A stretch of DNA of 21,319 nucleotides, taken from IMG/VR virus record IMGVR_UViG_3300035698_021077, positions 1 through 21,319 of that record. One strand, given 5' to 3'. Below, in pieces: positions 15,059 to 21,183 of this stretch. The DNA is from a virus. The notes beneath the pieces were generated by a model. That model was not told the DNA's origin and ran no database searches. It was given only the letters and a program-made list of their open reading frames with translations. The position numbers and the translations under genes are program-made. Positions within the stretch are counted from its first letter, which is position 1. Each line of letters opens with the position of its first letter.

Positions 15059-15696
15059 TATTTAATTTTCTTAATTTTAGTTTTCATACGAAGCTTTTCA
15101 ACTTCGTCTCTTTTTTGAGTTTTTAAATTATCTTCCTCAAGTTTTTCTTTATCAACAAATTCATCTATGCCTCTTGCATAAACCTCTGTTTGTTCATAAG
15201 CCGCAAATACGACTGTAGAAACGTCAACCAGTCTCTTAACTTCAGTAATTCTTCGGAGCAATACTCCTTCATCATTTCTTGTTAATGCTTGGCCTTCGTC
15301 ATCTACCAAAAAGGCAAATGAGTTTTCAAATAAATCACCTCTTTTTATTAATGTATATAAGTCATTGGCATAAGTTACATCAGGAACTTCAGCTTTAAAT
15401 CTAAGACCTTTATCATCTGTAGATAATTCTAATGTTCCATTAATTGTTCTTGCACTAATTAAATTCCTGTCATGATTAAAGTTATAGATAGTATTTAAAT
15501 CAGGGTCAGCTAATACTTTATCAAATGCTCCTCGTTCGATTATTTCATGAAATATTTTACCTCTTTCATAAATTAATTTTGATTCAACATTAAAAACACT
15601 GGCATATCCCTCAATAAAGCGTTTTCCATCTTCTTCAAATGCTCTAATTTCTAAACCTTCTTGAGGTGTTAAAGACCTCTTTTCTATTTTATTCAT
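15058..15696 (-). CDS. Prohead maturation protease (HK97 family, S78)
   Basis: This 212-residue serine protease cleaves the capsid scaffolding segment. The family pattern is plain: IEGYASVFNVES (28-39), EIIERGAFDKVL (51-62), NFNHDRN with the likely catalytic His75, LFENSFAF with the likely nucleophile Ser126, and VDVSTVVFAAYEQTEVYAR near residue 160-175. The C-terminus is a lysine-rich tail that would be consistent with self-processing. It sits between portal and capsid as usual, and its stop overlaps the capsid start by one base (TAATG), implying coupled translation. An A10 run lies in the leader between portal and this gene. Confidence 0.93.
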   Translation of the reverse strand: MNKIEKRSLTPQEGLEIRAFEEDGKRFIEGYASVFNVESKLIYERGKIFHEIIERGAFDKVLADPDLNTIYNFNHDRNLISARTINGTLELSTDDKGLRFKAEVPDVTYANDLYTLIKRGDLFENSFAFLVDDEGQALTRNDEGVLLRRITEVKRLVDVSTVVFAAYEQTEVYARGIDEFVDKEKLEEDNLKTQKRDEVEKLRMKTKIKKIK

Positions 15697-15742
15697 ATTG
15701 TTTAATTATTTTATATATCATCGATTAATGTTTTTTTTTTCT

Positions 15743-17002
15743 TTATTGAGATATTTCATCATCTTTTTTATTTACAGGAGTTAAACCTGTTGTGACATAA
15801 TATTCATCACCTTTAGGATAAGTATTAAAACCTTCTAATTTTATTATCTGGTTTGAATTTAAAGCTCCTAAGTTAAATAAAGATTTATAACCTTCAAATC
15901 TTGTTTTACTATCTACTTCAACTAATCCCATTGTATTAAACTCAATAGACTTACCTGCACGTCTTTCTTCTAAATTTAAGAGCTTGTACTCTAATTCTTG
16001 TCGATAAATTCTTATAATTGATGCGAATGTATTTACTTTATAATTTAATTGGAGTTGTTCAACGTTATTAAATTTAGATGCTTCATAGTTTCCTACTAAA
16101 TGTGGAGGCACACCAAAAAGTGCACTTATTTGATTAGCATTGAACTTTATTGTTGAAATAAACTCTGCATCAACCATATTCATATTTAAACTTACTAATT
16201 TTGTAAATTCAGGTAAAATGGTCATTATACCTGCCTTTGTTGGACCAGAATAAGAATTCATAAATTGATCTTGTGATTTAACAAGATTTGTTCTGTTTGC
16301 ACCATCAGGAATGTTTGTTTCTAATGCATGAGGTGAAAGTGCATTGTTATCATAAAATGAATCAATAGTTGTCATACCCTTATAAGTAGTAGAAAGATTG
16401 AGTCTTAGAGCTTCAATAGGATTTAAACCCCATATTCCATCTTGTGATAACATTTTAAAATGTAAAATATCTTCACTATTTATAGCTTCATCAATATATT
16501 TTTCAACATCTGTTTTAGTTCTTAATAAGTAGTACAATATACCATTAAGTAATTTATATCCAATTATACGTCCTGGAAGTAATATTTCTAAGTTTATTGC
16601 TTTTCCTGTAGAAGGATTTCTATGAATCCTTGCAAATGAATTTCCTTTTAAATTTCTATAATATTCTAATGTTGAAAAGAAAGATTGAGATGTAGTATAG
16701 TTATTAGGGTTATAATGAAGAAGATTATATCTATAATCACTTTTATCTATTAATCTTCCATGTGAATCAGTAGTTTGATAAACATTTAGTGGAAGTCTAC
16801 TTAAAGTTTCAGATAATATTTTTATACATGTGAAGACAGTAGATATGTTATGTGCATTATCTATATTGAATGTTTTTCCAGAAATTATTCCTGAACGTAT
16901 TGTTCTATAATTATCTTGAGTTGCTACTACTATATTTTCAGAAAAGATCTTACTAATATTTTGAAATAATGCTCTTTGTCGGAGATTTTTAAATATTGTC
17001 AT
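15743..17002 (-). CDS. Portal protein (HK97 family)
   Basis: This 419-residue protein forms the dodecameric DNA channel at one capsid vertex. It has the family signature NISTVFTCIKILSETLSRLPLNVYQ (about residues 52-76), then YRYNLLHYNPNNYTTSQSF, LKGNSFARIHRNPSTGKAINLEILLPGRI, LHFKMLSQDGIWGLNPI, and later FNANQISALFGVPPHLVGNYE, all typical for HK97-type portals. It lies 27 nt after the large terminase, in standard order. The A-rich leader (AAAAATAAAGTTAAAT) supports the start. Length is normal for the family. Confidence 0.93.
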   Translation of the reverse strand: MTIFKNLRQRALFQNISKIFSENIVVATQDNYRTIRSGIISGKTFNIDNAHNISTVFTCIKILSETLSRLPLNVYQTTDSHGRLIDKSDYRYNLLHYNPNNYTTSQSFFSTLEYYRNLKGNSFARIHRNPSTGKAINLEILLPGRIIGYKLLNGILYYLLRTKTDVEKYIDEAINSEDILHFKMLSQDGIWGLNPIEALRLNLSTTYKGMTTIDSFYDNNALSPHALETNIPDGANRTNLVKSQDQFMNSYSGPTKAGIMTILPEFTKLVSLNMNMVDAEFISTIKFNANQISALFGVPPHLVGNYEASKFNNVEQLQLNYKVNTFASIIRIYRQELEYKLLNLEERRAGKSIEFNTMGLVEVDSKTRFEGYKSLFNLGALNSNQIIKLEGFNTYPKGDEYYVTTGLTPVNKKDDEISQ

Positions 17003-17029
17003 ATTTAACTTTATTTTTATATATATCTT

Positions 17030-18715
17030 TTATGTTTGGAATTTTTTCGTAAAATCGTAGGTAACGAATTTATCAGAATTTTCCATATATGCTGATATAG
17101 CCATAGCTAGTGCTACAACACCATCAACCGCATCCAAACTTTTATTTTTCATGACTTTAATATTGCCATTACCATCTATCCAGAGAGCAACATTATAAAA
17201 TTGCCACTCAAGTGCAGGGTTATTATCAATATCAATAAGTTTATCGTAAACTAATTTTTCTATTTGTTTCAAAGGAATGTTAAAACGCATACAGGTTTGT
17301 GCAAATCCTTTTGTATATATGTAATCATCTATTTCCTTTATCTTAGGAAGAAGAAATGGCATATAGTGAGGGTCATAATAAAGAGCTTGTATATCATATT
17401 TATCATTTATATCACTTATGATGTTTTTTAACAACTCATAATCTATTGTGATAGTTGAACATTTTCTTATATATCCTTTTTCAACCCACTTTAATATATT
17501 ATATCCATTTTTTCTTATGAAATTTTGTGGATTATTAGCAAGTAAAAAATAAGGAATAACTTTTACTCTTCCATCAATATCAAAAACACATACTAGTGAA
17601 GTTAAATCTTTTGTTCCACTTAAGTCTAATCCAATCCAGCATGGTTTTCCTAATAGTTCTTCTTTATTAATATCTTTAAAACAAGGCTTTAAGGATTCTG
17701 GCTCTATCCATCCATTTTGAATATTAGGTACAAATATATTTAAATGCTTAGTCACAAATGCATTTAATTCGGATTTTTTATGTCTAGCTTTATTAAAATC
17801 AACAATTAATTCATTCTTATCTATAAGAATGTCTAATGTTGGATTTGCCTTATACCAATTATCTGTATTAGATGGGTCATCATTATCATCTAATGTGTAT
17901 AATAATGCAAATGTTTTGTCATCTTCAACTCTTTCTTCTAATATATTTTTACAATATTGTACATGATCACTAAAAAACCCTGTAGTAGAAAAGCCTGCAG
18001 ATGATATAAGATAGATTAATGAATTTTCTCTTGCTTTAGTTCCACTTACTATAACTGAATATAATGAATTATCATCATATGTATGAAGTTCATCTAAGAT
18101 TGCAGTTGATGGATGAAACCCATCAATATTATCTGCTTTTGGAGATGTTGTTTCACAATATGCAACTTCTGTTTCATCTGTTGGAATGATTCTATTTCTA
18201 ACTATACGTAATCTTTTTCTTAAAGCTGGTGAATGTTTAACAATTCTCTCTGCTCTTTCAAATGCTATATTTGATTGAGGTCTTGTATTAGCTACTAATA
18301 ATGACTCTGCATCAACTACACCATCAGCAATAAGTCCATATAATTGTAATGCTGAAGCAAATGTAGTCTTCCCATTTTTCCTAGCCATAAACAACGTACA
18401 CTCTTTATATCTTCTTCTTTCACTTTCTTTCCAATAGAACCCAAATATGTTCATAATAATAAATGTTTGGTAAGGTTCTAATTCAAATTGTGAGTATTCA
18501 TTGTTCTTATTTATGTTAATAAATGAAAAAAACTTAAAAACTCTATCTACTTTTTTTACCCGAAATTCAAGATCATCTCTATTTATATCTTTTTTAGTTC
18601 TTTCAATAGATAATTTAATCCATTTGTTTGTAATAATATCACCAGACAAAACATTATCCATGTACTCACGAGTTTTATCCCAACACAAATCACAATATTC
18701 ATTTGGATCTAACAT
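17030..18715 (-). CDS. terL: Terminase large subunit (TerL)
   Basis: This 561-residue packaging motor has both domains. In the ATPase domain the Walker A-like motif is MARKNGKT (110-117), preceded by YQTFIIMNIFGFYW (82-95), and Walker B is TAILDELH (204-211) with the catalytic Glu209. ISSAGFSTTG (237-246) is the coupling-motif region. In the nuclease domain the acidic residues are probably in CWIGLDLSGTKDL (Asp364), ALYYDPHY (Asp448) and the C-terminal LDAVDGVVALAMAI (Asp528/Asp531). The deviant ARKNGKT Walker A and this C-terminal motif fit the HK97/phage-type Terminase_1 lineage. It translocates DNA through the portal and cuts at genome ends. It follows TerS with a 9-nt gap. Confidence 0.95.
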   Translation of the reverse strand: MLDPNEYCDLCWDKTREYMDNVLSGDIITNKWIKLSIERTKKDINRDDLEFRVKKVDRVFKFFSFININKNNEYSQFELEPYQTFIIMNIFGFYWKESERRRYKECTLFMARKNGKTTFASALQLYGLIADGVVDAESLLVANTRPQSNIAFERAERIVKHSPALRKRLRIVRNRIIPTDETEVAYCETTSPKADNIDGFHPSTAILDELHTYDDNSLYSVIVSGTKARENSLIYLISSAGFSTTGFFSDHVQYCKNILEERVEDDKTFALLYTLDDNDDPSNTDNWYKANPTLDILIDKNELIVDFNKARHKKSELNAFVTKHLNIFVPNIQNGWIEPESLKPCFKDINKEELLGKPCWIGLDLSGTKDLTSLVCVFDIDGRVKVIPYFLLANNPQNFIRKNGYNILKWVEKGYIRKCSTITIDYELLKNIISDINDKYDIQALYYDPHYMPFLLPKIKEIDDYIYTKGFAQTCMRFNIPLKQIEKLVYDKLIDIDNNPALEWQFYNVALWIDGNGNIKVMKNKSLDAVDGVVALAMAISAYMENSDKFVTYDFTKKFQT

Positions 18716-18724
18716 TAATAAAAT

Positions 18725-19063
18725 TTATTTTGAATTAAAAATATCTGAGAAAAGGTCATCTTTTTCTTTAAGAAGTATTTTTAGCTTAGCTCTATCTTGA
18801 GGTGAAAGAGTAAGTTTAGTGAAGATTGTTAAGATATTTCTTAATGTCATTTGATAGGCAGACATTGACCTTGATAATTGAAAAAATGGAGCTTTATCAG
18901 CATCTCTGGTTACATCTAATTGGAATCCATTTGAATTGATATCTTCTTTTATTGTTATTAACAATTCAAGATTAAATAATAGTTCTTCTATAAGTATGTT
19001 ATCGCTATCAATATATCTCTCATTGCTCTTTAAATAATCAATTATTACTTTTTTTACATCCAT
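18725..19063 (-). CDS. terS: Terminase small subunit (P27 family-like)
   Basis: This 112-residue helical protein has the P27-type layout: a helical pair (IIDYLKSNERYIDSD, LIEELLFNLELLITIKEDI), a short G-F-Q-L-D-V turn (about 46-51), then AYQMTLRNILTIFTKLTLSPQDRAKLK, where L-x-L-S-P-x-D-R-x-K-L (84-94) is characteristic of P27-like small terminases. It recognises the packaging site and recruits TerL. It is the first gene of the late module, directly before TerL and after a non-coding island that is a candidate for the packaging site. Role is well supported by motif and position. Confidence 0.85.
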   Translation of the reverse strand: MDVKKVIIDYLKSNERYIDSDNILIEELLFNLELLITIKEDINSNGFQLDVTRDADKAPFFQLSRSMSAYQMTLRNILTIFTKLTLSPQDRAKLKILLKEKDDLFSDIFNSK

Positions 19064-19074
19064 ACTTAGTATTA

Positions 19075-19092
19075 TTTAGATATATATCTAAA
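19075..19092. promoter_or_regulatory. 18-bp perfect palindrome, possible operator
   Basis: TTTAGATATATATCTAAA is a perfect palindrome lying in the 46-bp space between the divergent starts of TerS and a small plus-strand gene. A half-site copy (ATATCTAAA) follows at 19095-19103. Its place suggests a regulator-binding site controlling both directions; no protein is identified. Confidence 0.45.
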
Positions 19093-19109
19093 CATATCTA
19101 AAAATTAGT

Positions 19110-19292
19110 ATGATACTCTGGAATAAATATAGTAAATTTCAATTTCTAATAAGAGAAACAGCACACCAAGATGTCTATTCAGCAGGATATAATACACATA
19201 GTGAATGTTTAAAAGAATATTATATTTTTAAAAAATCGGGACTTTCTTCAAAAAAAGAATTTGATAAACTAAGAGAAAAACAAAAATCTTAG
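19110..19292 (+). CDS. Small plus-strand protein, unknown function
   Basis: This 60-residue frame (MILWNKYSKFQFLIRETAHQ ... SKKEFDKLREKQKS) is the only likely gene on the plus strand. It fills most of the gap between TerS and the 250-residue gene, starts 46 nt from the divergent TerS start and ends in a strong hairpin terminator. There is a WNKYSKFQFLI beta/aromatic start, then YSAGYNTHSECLKEYYIFKK and a charged C-terminal helix. No domain is recognised, and there is no signal peptide or membrane segment. With its own terminator and opposite orientation it resembles a moron-type insertion. It could also be a chance frame, because the region is short and AT-rich; the balanced amino-acid mix and terminator make me lean to real. 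Confidence 0.5.
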   Translation: MILWNKYSKFQFLIRETAHQDVYSAGYNTHSECLKEYYIFKKSGLSSKKEFDKLREKQKS

Positions 19293-19313
19293 CTTGCTAA
19301 GGCTAAGATTTTT
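19282..19313. terminator. Bidirectional hairpin terminator
   Basis: AAAAATCTTAGC and GCTAAGATTTTT form a 12-bp perfect stem with an 8-nt loop. On the minus strand the stem is followed by GTTTTTC, ending transcription of the 250-residue gene before TerS. On the plus strand it follows the small gene, whose TAG stop lies in the stem. Its position between convergent genes fits a two-way terminator. Confidence 0.85.
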
Positions 19314-19329
19314 GACAATGAAAGGAGAT

Positions 19330-19360
19330 GTGGACCTTGCTCCACGAACATTGGAATGTT
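19330..19360. other. Two compact hairpins in a non-coding island
   Basis: GTGGA-CCTTGC-TCCAC (19330-19345) is followed by AACAT-TGGA-ATGTT (19347-19360). The segment is richer in G and C than its surroundings. It lies between the terminator and the end of the 250-residue gene. It could be part of a structured RNA, a terminator part, or the packaging site near TerS. I cannot decide. Confidence 0.3.
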
Positions 19361-20111
19361 AGAATAATTTTTTTGTTTTTAAATTATAAACATTTCTTTT
19401 TTTGTTGCCTTTTTTTCTCTCAGCATATTTATAATATTCACATAAACTATGCTCAATTTGAGCATAGTTTAAATTAGTCTTAGCTTTAACTGTTTCTAAA
19501 TCTTCACCTATAAGTCTAAGTCCTCTTATGGCTCCAATTCCTATTTCACATTCTGAATCTATATCTATATTATTATCTAAATAACTTAAATCTAAAGTAA
19601 CTTGATGTATTAAAAACAAAAGTCTACGTTTAAAATTAATAATATCAAGAATATCTTTTGTAGCTTCTTTAATAGTTATATACTTATAAGACTTAATTTT
19701 ATCTTCTATTTCTTTTAACTTTGGATAAACATATTCAATTAGATATCTCTTAACAGACATATCTTTTTCATATGAAGTAAATTGATAGACAACAAATCCT
19801 TTTTGATAACCATTAACATTTTTATAAATATAAGTTATTATTTCTTCAATACTTAAATTTTCTATTCTTTGTAAGATATCAAGTCCAGAAGATGCTATTC
19901 TATAAGTAAATATTATATAAAGTTGATGTAATAAATCTTTACCATCAATAGCAGATAATAAAGTTTGTGTGCCTTTATCATTCTTTCTATCAATATTACA
20001 AAATTTGTACTTATGTAATATCTTATCTTCTGTCCAAGGTCTTAGCAAACCACTCTCTTTTTTTAAGCGTATAGATTCTCTTTCTTTTATGAAATATAAA
20101 TAATCTTTCAT
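19359..20111 (-). CDS. Alpha-glutamyl/putrescinyl-thymine pyrophosphorylase / HMUDK helical-domain family protein
   Basis: This 250-residue all-helical protein carries motifs I recognise from the family named alpha-GPT-pyrophosphorylase, related to the helical domain of 5-hydroxymethyl-dU DNA kinases, found in phages with hypermodified thymines (SP10, phiW-14 type). They are FIKERESIRLKKESG (7-21), RPWTEDKILHKYKFCNIDRKND (24-45; usual form G-x-PRPWTxDPIL-x-x-YRFxN-x-x-R-x-x-D), GIGAIRGL (191-198), and IEHSLCEYYKYAERKKG (219-235; usual form E-x-x-LCE-x-x-KY-x-R). No P-loop is present, so this is a stand-alone helical protein, not a full kinase. Known members are thought to act on modified bases in DNA after replication. 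Its substrate here, and whether this phage has modified DNA, are inferences. It overlaps the 86-residue gene by ATGA and ends at a terminator. Confidence 0.75.
   Translation of the reverse strand: MKDYLYFIKERESIRLKKESGLLRPWTEDKILHKYKFCNIDRKNDKGTQTLLSAIDGKDLLHQLYIIFTYRIASSGLDILQRIENLSIEEIITYIYKNVNGYQKGFVVYQFTSYEKDMSVKRYLIEYVYPKLKEIEDKIKSYKYITIKEATKDILDIINFKRRLLFLIHQVTLDLSYLDNNIDIDSECEIGIGAIRGLRLIGEDLETVKAKTNLNYAQIEHSLCEYYKYAERKKGNKKRNVYNLKTKKLF
19443..19471. repeat. 13-bp perfect inverted repeat inside the coding region
   Basis: TAAACTATGCTCA and TGAGCATAGTTTA flank a 3-nt centre (ATT), near the 3' end of the 250-residue gene, coding roughly NLNYAQIEHSL. Such a perfect hairpin is rare within coding DNA. 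It could fold in the mRNA or be a DNA-binding site. Confidence 0.6.
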
Positions 20112-20368
20112 ATGTTTTTACCATCATGTTTTGCTACACAATCAAGAGCCATTTCCCAGATATCACCACCTGATAATTTTGATAATTTTTCAAATTTCTT
20201 ATTTTTTGTATGATACTCTAATGCTAATTGTTGTCCTCTCATATGTTTAAGTTTTATTCCTCTCGCTTCATAAATCATAGAAATAAATGTAGAAAACAAT
20301 CCATGATTTGTTCTAGGAGTTTGCCAATCTGATCTTTTTATTTCATTAAACTTTTTTTCGTAATTCAT
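20108..20368 (-). CDS. Small protein coupled to the thymine-modification-type gene, unknown function
   Basis: This 86-residue protein (MNYEKKFNEIKRSDWQTPRT ... LSKLSGGDIWEMALDCVAKHDGKNI) has no domain I recognise. It is basic in the first two thirds, with WQTPRTNHGLFSTFISMIYEARGIKLKHMRGQQLALEY in the middle and a helix ending GDIWEMALDCVAKH. There is no signal peptide or membrane segment. Its TGA overlaps the ATG of the 250-residue gene in ATGA, so the two are translationally coupled and likely work together or need matching amounts. It follows the 80-residue gene by 10 nt. A small accessory factor for the base-modification protein is possible but unproven. Confidence 0.7.
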   Translation of the reverse strand: MNYEKKFNEIKRSDWQTPRTNHGLFSTFISMIYEARGIKLKHMRGQQLALEYHTKNKKFEKLSKLSGGDIWEMALDCVAKHDGKNI

Positions 20369-20378
20369 TGTTTATGTT

Positions 20379-20621
20379 TTAATTAGTCTTGAAGAAATTA
20401 ACAAGGTTCTCAGGGTTATAATTTTGAAGAATTGATTCTTCATGTTCTTCATTTATAGCATAATCTGCTAATTTTTCTAATACAAATGTTTTATATTTGT
20501 CCTCATATGCATCAATAGTCTCTTGATCATACTCTTTCACTGTCTCAATTTTAAAGATAGAGCTTAACATTAAGCCTGTGTTACCATAATTTTTTGGACT
20601 TTTCAATTTCAAAGTTTTCAT
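20379..20621 (-). CDS. Small acidic protein, unknown function
   Basis: This 80-residue protein (MKTLKLKSPKNYGNTGLMLS ... YKTFVLEKLADYAINEEHEESILQNYNPENLVNFFKTN) is not recognised. The C-terminal two thirds are acidic and helical. The start at 20621 overlaps the end of the upstream gene by 41 nt; it is favoured because an A-rich leader (AATAAAAATTATAAAC) precedes it, whereas the next Met (residue 18) has none. Codon usage and layout match the neighbouring small early-type genes. Confidence 0.65.
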   Translation of the reverse strand: MKTLKLKSPKNYGNTGLMLSSIFKIETVKEYDQETIDAYEDKYKTFVLEKLADYAINEEHEESILQNYNPENLVNFFKTN

Positions 20622-21015
20622 GTTTATAATTTTTATTTTTATTAAAGAAAGTTGTAAAAGTCTTTTTTACAAATTTCATATATCTAACGTATGTTAAATC
20701 TTTTACGTATATTTTACTTGGAGCTATTTTCCTTCCTTCCATAATATGAAGATCATCTTTTACAAGAATTTTCATATTTTGTTTGAAATAATAAAATAGA
20801 TTTTTATCTATTGGAATTTCTAACCAATTATTTGTATAATTTTTGTTTTTAATGTGTCTTTTAAGAAATTTATTTTGGTCAAAGGAATAATATAATGTGA
20901 GATCATTATAATAATTGTAGATAGAATGATAATTTAACCACTTTCTCATTGAATAGAAGAAGTGTTCATACATATTATCTCGTTCTTCTTCATTAAATGT
21001 GTTAATTTTATTCAT
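20581..21015 (-). CDS. Hypothetical protein rich in aromatic and lysine residues
   Basis: This 144-residue protein (MNKINTFNEEERDNMYEHFF ... NKNYKHENFEIEKSKKLW) has unusually many Tyr, Phe, Asn and Lys residues and no recognised domain or membrane segment. The middle (LEIPIDKNLFYYFKQNMKILVKDDLHIMEGRKIAPSKIYVKDLTYVRYMKFVKKTF) alternates beta and helix. Its 3' end overlaps the next gene by 41 nt, a long overlap for this tightly packed group. It is probably a phage early or accessory protein. Confidence 0.6.
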   Translation of the reverse strand: MNKINTFNEEERDNMYEHFFYSMRKWLNYHSIYNYYNDLTLYYSFDQNKFLKRHIKNKNYTNNWLEIPIDKNLFYYFKQNMKILVKDDLHIMEGRKIAPSKIYVKDLTYVRYMKFVKKTFTTFFNKNKNYKHENFEIEKSKKLW

Positions 21016-21040
21016 AATTTAATAGTTTCTTTTAATATAT

Positions 21041-21079
21041 ATTAACTAAAATATTTGAGGTTCTTCCATTTTAGTTAAT
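21041..21079. repeat. 12-bp inverted repeat upstream of the 144-residue gene
   Basis: ATTAACTAAAAT and ATTTTAGTTAAT flank a 15-nt centre. On the minus strand it follows the right-edge gene and precedes the 144-residue gene by about 25 nt. There is no T run, so an operator or leader hairpin is as likely as a weak terminator. Confidence 0.5.
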
Positions 21080-21097
21080 TTAACACATATTTAACTA

Positions 21098-21178
21098 TTA
21101 ATTTAGTTTATAACAAATAACAATAGAAGTGTTAGAAGCTACTTCAATTTCTTTTTCACTTACTCTCCATCTTAAATA
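21098..21178 (-). other. Orphan open frame that reads like the end of the right-edge protein
   Basis: After the stop of the right-edge gene, another frame is open for 26 codons (YLRWRVSEKEIEVASNTSIV ...) without a start codon, ending in TAA at 21100-21098. The text is protein-like and would join the upstream gene smoothly as TVLEK-YLRWRVSE if eight bases (21186-21179, TAGAATAA) were absent. It may be a decayed or indel-split C-terminus, a sequencing error, or chance. Apart from this, the stretch 21016-21183 holds only the inverted repeat. Confidence 0.3.
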
Positions 21179-21183
21179 TTATT

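Noticed and set aside
15731-15740. Run of ten T (A10 in mRNA) after the prohead protease leader as a frameshift or terminator site
   Set aside because: It lies in the intergenic leader downstream of the portal stop, with no stem before it and no overlapping frame to enter.
18501-18800. 99-codon plus-strand frame across the TerL/TerS junction
   Set aside because: Antisense to two conserved terminase genes; no leader and shadow-like composition.
19110-19292. HNH endonuclease gene next to TerS, common in cos-type phages
   Set aside because: The only small gene there shows no H-N-H or zinc-ribbon motif.
19328-19477. Plus-strand ATG after AAAGGAG, opening a 49-codon frame
   Set aside because: The purine-rich stretch directly touches the ATG, the product is Phe/Cys/Leu-rich shadow text antisense to the 250-residue gene, and Shine-Dalgarno starts are not used elsewhere here.
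19359-20111. Full 5-hmdU DNA kinase
   Set aside because: No P-loop (GxxxxGKS/T) or kinase domain occurs in the 250 residues; only the helical-family motifs are present.
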